Shown here one piece after another: positions 5,955-11,502 of a stretch of 14,600 nucleotides of DNA. The stretch lies in the NCBI GenBank assembly GCA_030039005.1, contig JASHQT010000499.1, positions 1 through 14,600 of the forward strand. The letters run 5' to 3'. A program made the translations under genes and the position numbers. The stretch's first letter is position 1. Each line of letters starts with the position of its first letter. The DNA is from Bryobacteraceae bacterium. GTDB lineage: Bacteria > Acidobacteriota > Terriglobia > Bryobacterales > Bryobacteraceae. The notes under the pieces are model-generated. The model made no database searches and was not told where the DNA came from. It saw only the letters and a program-made list of their open reading frames with translations.

Positions 5955-6250
5955 TTGGGGGAATTGAATGGCCGATTCCAGAATCTTCTTTTTACCGGAT
6001 CTTCAAACACATCATGGGTTCCGGCAATGACCCCATTCTCGTCATGGAAGTGCGGGGAGAATCTCGCGCCGTTCGCGCCGTCGAGTCTCTGGACGCCAAG
6101 CTATCCCAAGGGGAGAAGGACGCTGGCTGGATTCACTATCGGGATCAAGGCTCAAGCAAACGTAAAACGTCTTCACCGCCTCCGAGTCGCAAGAAATCAG
6201 TGAAGGGAAGCCGGGGGCGTCGGCCAGATAGAAGGAATCGGCGCACGTGA
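5936..6250 (+). CDS. hypothetical protein, basic C-terminus
   Basis: This is an open frame of 104 residues. The central part looks protein-like (FYRIFKHIMGSGNDPILVME, then RAVRAVESLDAKLSQGEKDA and GWIHYRDQG) and ends in a Ser/Lys/Arg-rich tail. I do not recognise a domain. GTG at 5936 lies inside the preceding peptide gene with GGAAG upstream. An internal ATG exists near 6014. The frame follows the same strand as the cluster and may be its last gene. It may also have lost its native start. Confidence 0.5.
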   Translation: MGEEGLIGGIEWPIPESSFYRIFKHIMGSGNDPILVMEVRGESRAVRAVESLDAKLSQGEKDAGWIHYRDQGSSKRKTSSPPPSRKKSVKGSRGRRPDRRNRRT

Positions 6251-6290
6251 CGACGAAATGCGGCTTAGTTCGGTCGGGGTGAACTCCGTC

Positions 6291-6527
6291 TCAGGGGGCC
6301 GCAACAAGTACTTCGCAATTAGCTGCACAGTACCCTGGCCACTCCGCGAGCTCCTGATCATAGATTTGCTCGACACTTTGAATGTGGCCACCAATCACAG
6401 CTCTAAACCCATTCGAGGCAACGACACACGGTGACGGCCGTCTCTCGTTATAGCGGTAAACGAGCAGGTCCCTCTTCAGCTCGCCTTCCTTTACGAGCTC
6501 GCACTGAATAGCAATAACTTCGCCCAT
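6291..6527 (-). CDS. hypothetical 78-residue protein
   Basis: From ATG at 6527 it reads MGEVIAIQCELVKEGELKRD, then LLVYRYNERRPSPCVVASNG and EQIYDQELAEWPGYCAANCE. AGAGG at 6533-6537 sits five bases upstream, a good ribosome site, so I prefer this start to the in-frame ATG at 6548. Composition is ordinary and soluble, with four cysteines and no signal peptide. I do not recognise a family. It runs against the neighbouring genes and is bounded by CTCAGGGGG repeats (6290-6298 and 6554-6562). Confidence 0.55.
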   Translation of the reverse strand: MGEVIAIQCELVKEGELKRDLLVYRYNERRPSPCVVASNGFRAVIGGHIQSVEQIYDQELAEWPGYCAANCEVLVAAP

Positions 6528-6609
6528 CAAATCCTCTTTATTTTGCATTCTACCTCAGGGGGAAGTCGGTTTCGGCAACGGCAAGGGCATCGGTCCACAG
6601 GTCAACCTA

Positions 6610-6750
6610 ATGATCCTTGGAGATTCCGATATCTGCATCCTGGACTCCGCTGTGAGATGGACGTATCTTCATCAAGTGGATCGAAAATTCCAACAGGAGC
6701 TAAGGAATCCGGGCGGAGACAACACCAAACATACGATTCGGAAGAAATAG
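6610..6750 (+). CDS. short hypothetical ORF, possibly a 5'-truncated gene
   Basis: The frame is open from 6508 to a TAG at 6748-6750. It gives protein-like sequence (GKGIGPQVNLMILGDSDICI, then WTYLHQVDRKFQQELRNPG). No ATG precedes 6610 and there is no good ribosome site, so it may be a 46-residue gene or the end of a gene whose start was lost when the DNA at 6290-6562 was inserted or rearranged. No family is recognised. Confidence 0.35.
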   Translation: MILGDSDICILDSAVRWTYLHQVDRKFQQELRNPGGDNTKHTIRKK

Positions 6751-6795
6751 CGTCCCGCGGTGGACGTCTGAAAACCGGCTATAAACGGCGCACTT

Positions 6796-6845
6796 CAAAA
6801 TCCGGGTGGTGGGCTACTTTGAAAGTAGCCCACTACCAAAATCCG
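6796..6845. repeat. near-perfect palindrome between 9-bp direct repeats
   Basis: A 33-bp palindrome (6805-6837) centred on G6821 has a perfect 12-bp arm GTGGGCTACTTT / AAAGTAGCCCAC. The arm extends to about 16 bp with one G-T pair. CAAAATCCG flanks it at 6796-6804 and 6837-6845. The hairpin lies 36 bases upstream of the sigma gene. It lacks a T-tract, so it is not a standard terminator. The flanking repeats look like a target duplication around a tiny palindromic element. It could also be an operator for the sigma operon. Confidence 0.6.
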
Positions 6846-6880
6846 CCGACATGCCGGGATAGTGTGTCAGAATACGTCTA

Positions 6881-7444
6881 ATGGAAAGTGGTAGTTCCGT
6901 TACCCATCTGCTAGTTCGATGGGGAAGAGGTGACCAAGCGGCCCTCGCGGAACTCACGCCTCACGTTCAAAGGGAGCTGCACGCGCTTGCGAGATTGTAC
7001 CTGAAGAGACGCCCTTCCAACCAAACGCTCCAGCCTACCGCGCTCATTAACGAAGCCTGGATTCGCTTGATTGACCACTCTGGGGCGCTCGAATGGGAGA
7101 ATCGGGCGCATTTCTACGCTATGGCCGCGACCATTATGCGAAATGTGCTCGTGGATTACGTTCGGGGCCAAAAAGCCGCGAGACGAGGAGGCGGCGCACA
7201 GGCCGTTACCTTGGACGAGAATATGCTACGCTCTCCCGAACGCGCTCCCGACATCTTAGAAGTGGATGAAGCTCTCGATCATCTCGCCAAAATCGATGAG
7301 CGCAAGGCGAAAGTGATCGAGATGCGTTATTTCGGCGGGATGGACCGTGAAGAGATCGCTACGGCGCTCGGATTAACAGTTGCCACCGTCAAACGCGACC
7401 TCCAGCTCGGTCAGGCCTGGCTGCGGACGTTTCTTCTCGGTTAA
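6881..7444 (+). CDS. ECF-like RNA polymerase sigma factor (TIGR02999 type)
   Basis: This 187-residue sigma factor would direct RNA polymerase to a dedicated promoter set. Region 2 spans about 10-100 (LQPTALINEAWIRLI, ENRAHFYAMAATIMRNVLVD) and region 4 about 128-184 (LAKIDERKAKVIEMRYFGG, MDREEIATALGLTVATVKRD). The QPTAL..EAW..L and HFY..AA..MR..LVD motifs are those of the Sigma70_ECF/TIGR02999 family common in Acidobacteriota and Planctomycetota. Region 2.2 has PTAL instead of the acidic DAED-like motif of most ECF factors, with T53 in the position of a Glu. The kinase gene follows after 17 bases, so the pair is almost certainly one operon. Regulation by phosphorylation, as in EcfP/PknT, is inferred. 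The start is ATG at 6881 without a clear ribosome site. Confidence 0.93.
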   Translation: MESGSSVTHLLVRWGRGDQAALAELTPHVQRELHALARLYLKRRPSNQTLQPTALINEAWIRLIDHSGALEWENRAHFYAMAATIMRNVLVDYVRGQKAARRGGGAQAVTLDENMLRSPERAPDILEVDEALDHLAKIDERKAKVIEMRYFGGMDREEIATALGLTVATVKRDLQLGQAWLRTFLLG

Positions 7445-7461
7445 GATTAAGACAATTTGCC

Positions 7462-9786
7462 ATGAGCGACGAGCGCTGGCGGCGGGTGGAAGACATATTT
7501 CACCGGGCTGCCGATATCGCGCCCGAGCATCGTGCCGATTATCTCAAACGCGCCTGCGCCGGAGACGACGAATTGCGCGATCAGGTCGAAAAATTATTGG
7601 CAAATGACCGAGCGGACAGCGATGTAGTCGAGGCAGCCATCGCGGATGTAGTTGACCAGCTTCCCGCCACCGAAGAAAACGAGAACCTCCCAGGCAAATT
7701 TGGCACCCTGGGTCCCCGCTCGATCGGGGCGTTTCATTTTCTGCAAAGGATCGGGGAAGGAGGTCTGGGCGAGGTTTGGCTGGCCGAGCAGAAACAGCCC
7801 GTTCGCCGCCGCGTGGCGCTCAAGCTGATCAAAGCCGGAATGGATACCCGCGAGGTCGTAGCGCGGTTTGAGTCTGAACGGCAAGCACTGGCCCTGATGG
7901 ATCACCCGGCAATCGCCAAAGTGTTCGACGGTGGTTCAACTCCGGAAGGCAGACCGTACTTCGCGATGGAATACGTACCGGGTGTTCCGATCACGAAATA
8001 CTGCGACAAGCACAAGCTGGGAATCGAGCAGAGGTTGGAGTTATTCGTCCACGTTTGTGAAGGCGTCCAACACGCCCATCAAAAGGCTGTCATTCATCGG
8101 GATCTAAAGCCTTCCAACATTCTGATTACGGAAGTAGACGGAAAGCCGGCGCCCAAGATCATCGATTTTGGCATTGCGAAGGCCACTTCGCAGCGATTGA
8201 CTGAGGAAACCATCCTGACTCGCGTGGGCGCGATCATCGGCACGCCGGAGTATATGAGTCCCGAGCAGGCCGATTCCGCGGGGGAGGACATTGACACTCG
8301 CACGGATGTTTATTCGCTCGGAGTCGTGCTGTATGAGCTGCTGATCGGCTCTCTTCCATTGGAGTTCAGCAAACGATCTTACGCCGAGTTCCTACTCACG
8401 CTGCGCGAGCAAGACGCACCACGGCCGAGCACGAAGTTGCGGACCTTAGATGATAATTCCACTACCACAGCCCGCAATCGACGTGTCGATCCACCTACGC
8501 TTAGCCGCCAACTACGCGGCGATCTGGATGCGATTACGCTCAAAGCTCTTGAGAAGGAGCGCTCCCGCCGATACGCCACGCTCACGGAGTTGGCGGCTGA
8601 CATTGGACGATATCTGCGCCACGAACCGGTGCAGGCTCGGCCGGCAACGCCTGGGTATCGGGCTCGCAAGTACATGCGACGGCATCGGCTCGGTATGTCG
8701 GTAGCGGTGGCGGGTGTGTTGGTGCTGGCTTCGTTTGCCATGGTCGAAGCATTTCAGCTCCATCGTATCCAGCGCGAAAGCGAGCAGCGGGCACGCATCA
8801 CCGAATTCATGACGAACATGTTCGAGGTGTCGGACCCGAGCGCGGCGCGTGGCAACAGTATCACGGCCCGCGAGATCCTGGATAAGGCATCGAAGGAGAT
8901 CGATACTGGTTTAGCGAAAGATCCCGAAGTTCAATCTCAAATGATGTACGTCATGGGATACGTGTACGCGAATCTCGGTTTGTATCCTCAGGCAAAGTCC
9001 CTGCTAGATCGGGCGATCGAAGTAGAGCGCCGGGTTCTCGGGCCGCAGAATCCAGAGACGCTCAAATCGCGCAGTCTCTTAGGGGCTGTTTTGCACCGGG
9101 AGGGACGCGACGGCGAGTCTGAGAAATTGCTGCTGGAGACGCTGGATATGCAGCGCCGTGTGCTCGGGGCGGCAGATAGGGAGACCCTTAGCACAGCGAG
9201 CCGCTACGCCCAAACGCTTATGTTCGAGGGGCGATACGCGGATGCCGAGAAGCTCCAGAGAGAAACCATCGATATCCAGCGCCGTGTGCTCGGGCCGGAG
9301 CACGAGGACACGATGTCGTCATTGAATAACCTAGCCGACAACCTCCACCTACAAGGACGGAATGGCGAGGCCGAGAAGTTGCTGCAAGAGGCGCTGGACA
9401 TGAAGCGCCGGGTGCTCGGGGCGGAACACCTGTCAACATTAGCTGGGGACAATGACCTAGCGGCAGTTCTCATCGACCAAAAGCGCTATATCGAAGGGGA
9501 AAAACTCTTGCGCGAGACCTTGGCTCTTGAGCGTCGCATTCTAGGTTCTGAACATTCCCTCACAGCGGTCACAAGGTACAACCTTGGTTGTGTTCTCGCT
9601 CTCCGGGATCGAAGAGAAGAGGCATTGTCGTTAATAAGCGAAGCAGTCGATCATGGTCTCGAACCACGCGGAGATCTGAACATCGAAAAAGATCCCGATC
9701 TCCAATCTCTCCATGGCGACCCTCGCTTTGCCGCTCTCGTGGCGCACGCTAAAGAACGCGCTGCAGCGGCACAAAAGACGCAGTAA
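7462..9786 (+). CDS. Ser/Thr protein kinase with TPR sensor domain
   Basis: This 774-residue Hanks-type kinase has a short helical N-terminus (1-50, DERWRRVEDIFHRA...DDELRDQVEKLLA) typical of kinases paired with ECF sigma factors. The kinase domain is about 90-385: GEGGLGEV glycine loop (98-105), K121 in VALK, HRDLKPSN (catalytic D214), DFG (235-237), GTPEYMSPEQ (260-269) and D282. One membrane helix lies at about 411-430 (MSVAVAGVLVLASFAMVEAF). The outer region has five kinesin-light-chain-like TPR units marked by RRVLG at 523, 565, 607, 649 and RRILG at 691, exactly 42 residues apart. All catalytic residues are present. The likely role is to sense a signal or protein through the TPRs and phosphorylate targets such as the adjacent sigma factor. 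The topology implies cytoplasmic kinase and periplasmic TPRs. Confidence 0.95.
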   Translation: MSDERWRRVEDIFHRAADIAPEHRADYLKRACAGDDELRDQVEKLLANDRADSDVVEAAIADVVDQLPATEENENLPGKFGTLGPRSIGAFHFLQRIGEGGLGEVWLAEQKQPVRRRVALKLIKAGMDTREVVARFESERQALALMDHPAIAKVFDGGSTPEGRPYFAMEYVPGVPITKYCDKHKLGIEQRLELFVHVCEGVQHAHQKAVIHRDLKPSNILITEVDGKPAPKIIDFGIAKATSQRLTEETILTRVGAIIGTPEYMSPEQADSAGEDIDTRTDVYSLGVVLYELLIGSLPLEFSKRSYAEFLLTLREQDAPRPSTKLRTLDDNSTTTARNRRVDPPTLSRQLRGDLDAITLKALEKERSRRYATLTELAADIGRYLRHEPVQARPATPGYRARKYMRRHRLGMSVAVAGVLVLASFAMVEAFQLHRIQRESEQRARITEFMTNMFEVSDPSAARGNSITAREILDKASKEIDTGLAKDPEVQSQMMYVMGYVYANLGLYPQAKSLLDRAIEVERRVLGPQNPETLKSRSLLGAVLHREGRDGESEKLLLETLDMQRRVLGAADRETLSTASRYAQTLMFEGRYADAEKLQRETIDIQRRVLGPEHEDTMSSLNNLADNLHLQGRNGEAEKLLQEALDMKRRVLGAEHLSTLAGDNDLAAVLIDQKRYIEGEKLLRETLALERRILGSEHSLTAVTRYNLGCVLALRDRREEALSLISEAVDHGLEPRGDLNIEKDPDLQSLHGDPRFAALVAHAKERAAAAQKTQ

Positions 9787-9829
9787 CACGCCTGATTCCG
9801 GTCCGAACCGCCTACAGCGCGGTAGGAAT

Positions 9830-9958
9830 TCACCGCTTGCTGTCCGATGTCTCCCGATCCGCCCTGATAGGGCCGGTTGGTAGGCTTGCTGATACAGGTG
9901 CCGGGGATGTTTCGTGAGCATCGCTGCCGCAGATTATGTGGGTTTTGACTTTCATCAT
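9830..9958 (-). CDS. candidate short peptide (42 residues)
   Basis: From ATG at 9958 it reads MMKVKTHIICGSDAHETSPA, then PVSASLPTGPIRADRETSDS and KR. A textbook ribosome site AAGGAGA (complement at 9964-9970) lies five bases upstream, the strongest on the minus strand of this region. The MKVKT start recalls short, multicopy peptides in Acidobacteriota that are candidate modified peptides. The single Cys and charged tail give no further clue. No modifying enzyme is nearby. It runs towards the kinase gene's end. It may be a decayed copy, as a related tail lies at 10502-10535. Confidence 0.4.
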   Translation of the reverse strand: MMKVKTHIICGSDAHETSPAPVSASLPTGPIRADRETSDSKR

Positions 9959-10138
9959 TTTGGTCTCCTTCACCTAGTTCCACGTAATCACGAGGCGAAA
10001 CGGCTAGCGGCTGAACGAATTTTCTGTGCTCTCTGGTCGGATGCATTGCCCCACATTTGCTGTCGCGACTCGTCCCACTCCAGGTCCGATCCGCGAAATG
10101 ACCTCGGTCCCCAGGGTGTCCCCAAGCCGGGCCAATAA

Positions 10139-10315
10139 CTGGACGGTTGGAAGCCCTTCAAACTGGAGCCGGCCATCCGAACGGTCTCCGAACAAAGTTC
10201 CCGCAACCTCTACAGCCTGGAAGGCGTGTACCTGATGGGTCTCGCTGACGAACTAACCCACGCTGGAATGGCTGCCGGCGCGAATGGATACCCTTGTGGC
10301 AGCGATGAGGGTTGA
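10139..10315 (+). other. unrecognised ORF fragment
   Basis: After a TAA at 10136-10138 the plus frame is open for 58 codons with protein-like sequence: GWKPFKLEPAIRTVSEQSSR, then NLYSLEGVYLMGLADELTHA. No start codon with a ribosome site precedes it, and I cannot place the family. It looks like the C-terminal remnant of a lost gene. Confidence 0.3.
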
Positions 10316-10754
10316 AGGGCGGGTGGTCCGGCACGGACACGCAGTACGTCTCGGTGGGGCCAAATTCGGCCTGCCGGATCGAACACCGGGAGGATCGGCT
10401 ACCTGCGCATTCCATCGTTCGAATCGCCATGAACATCTCCAAGCTTCGGAGGCGAATCGACCTGCATGCCAGGAAGTTCCGCCACAACCCTGCCTGAAAT
10501 TCGGTAGGAATGGGTGCTCGTCCGATCCGCCCTGAAACCTCCTGGCTGGTGATTCGTCTTTACAGCACCTGGAATGAGAAGCACAATCTCACAGCTAGGC
10601 GGCGTGGGGTATCCCGTGTGTGAGTCCGGCGGGCTGCGTCGATCCAGAACCCTGTTTTGGGAGGCCCCTCTAAGGCCCTTTGGAATGCGCCCGTACCGTT
10701 GCATGTGCTGCTGGTATCGGGGGTATTTGCTGTTCCTACCGTCCTCCCGGCCCA

Positions 10755-11197
10755 CGGTTCCCGGCGATTCGATTTTGGCCAACCCGAAATCCAGCACCTT
10801 CACACCGGACTTCGTCACCATTATGTTGGCGGGCTTCAGATCGCGGTGCGTGATGCCTTTGCGGTGGGCCGCATCGAGGGCGTCCAGGATCTGGCAGGCC
10901 AGTTCAATGGCCCTAGCAAGTGGTAGAGGGCCTTTTAACTCCTTTCCCTCGACGTACTCCATGACGAGATAGTTTGGACCGACATCGTAAAGCGTGCAGA
11001 TGTTGGGATGATTGAGTGCCGCCACCGCGCGTGCTTCGCGGTTGAACCGCTGACTGAACTCCGTCTTGGAAACCTTCAGCGCTATGATGCGGCCCAGCCG
11101 CGTATTCGCGCGCTTTGTAGACCTCGCCCATGCCTCCTGCGCCGATCGGTGTGAGGATTTCGTATGGACCGAACTGGTCGCCCTCGGACAGCGGCAT
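10755..11197 (-). pseudogene. Ser/Thr kinase, frameshifted and truncated
   Basis: From ATG at 11197 the minus strand reads MPLSEGDQFGPYEILTPIGA and GGMGEVYKAR. One extra base (T at 11105 or 11106 on the plus strand) then breaks the frame. Removing it restores DTRLGRIIALKVSKTEFSQR and the rest: AALNHPNICTLYDVGPNYLV, HRDLKPANIMV and KVLDFGLAK. Similarity ends just after DFG, with no activation loop, C-lobe, membrane helix or sensor. It is a close relative of the intact kinase at 11503-14157, transcribed divergently from it. The single early frameshift suggests recent decay on top of the C-terminal loss. Confidence 0.85.
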
Positions 11198-11502
11198 AAC
11201 CCTTGATCCTGTTAAGTCTACTCGATCGACATGTTGATAGGGAATGGGACGCGCATCACTTCCAAGTTTGTCTGTTTCAAGTTGGCGGGAAACGGCCTAT
11301 GCTCTCCCGTGTACGACTGATTTTCAATCCGCGCGATGGCGACTTCTCGCTCATGTGGTTCTTGGGGACGGCGTTTCACGCGAGAAATCCTTGCCGTCTT
11401 TTGGCGACTTGTTGCGAGTGGCCGCGAGATTGTTCCAAGTAGCGCGACACTTAGCAGCAAGCCGCGTCCCAGCTGCGCCGCGCGGTACAATCGTGAAACC
11501 CT
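11198..11502. promoter_or_regulatory. divergent spacer with dispersed repeat and -10-like box
   Basis: This stretch separates the kinase pseudogene from the intact kinase and holds repeat copy A (11282-11345). TACAAT at 11486-11491 lies 11 bases before the GTG start and could be a -10 box giving a very short leader. No matching -35 is evident. Long minus-strand frames across here are shadows. Confidence 0.3.
11282..11345 (+). repeat. dispersed repeat, copy A
   Basis: Aligns in the same orientation with 14256-14320 at roughly 80 percent by eye. The exact 15-bp word TCAATCCGCGCGATG is at 11324-11338. Translated, it gives TDFQSARWRL, a recurrent artefact peptide of dispersed repeats in Acidobacteriota and Planctomycetota. 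No terminal repeats or coding capacity are seen. Confidence 0.55.

Larger units (their letters stand above)
9820..10535. repeat. degenerate direct repeat pair
   Basis: CGGTAGGAAT followed by CGATCCGCCCTGA occurs at 9820-9867 and again, 14 bases shorter, at 10502-10535. CGATCCGCCCTGA is exact at 9855-9867 and 10523-10535. Read on the minus strand in one frame, both give a FRADR/IRADR peptide, so this may be the tails of two duplicated short peptide genes. Confidence 0.4.
9787..10754. other. decayed intergenic region
   Basis: No intact gene is recognised apart from the candidate peptide and ORF fragment listed separately. Many frames overlap on both strands with no domain signature. One plus frame near 10370-10430 reads RIGYLRIPSFES, which recalls S41 peptidases, but nothing around it supports that family. 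The region probably holds remains of several genes, including the lost 3' part of the kinase pseudogene. Confidence 0.5.

Noticed and set aside
9811..9826. Hairpin CCTAC/GTAGG after the TPR kinase as a terminator
   Set aside because: Only a 5-bp stem and no T-tract.
10370..10430. RIGYLRIPSFES resembling an S41 peptidase segment
   Set aside because: Only a short match in a frame with a stop right after it, and no catalytic or PDZ motifs nearby.
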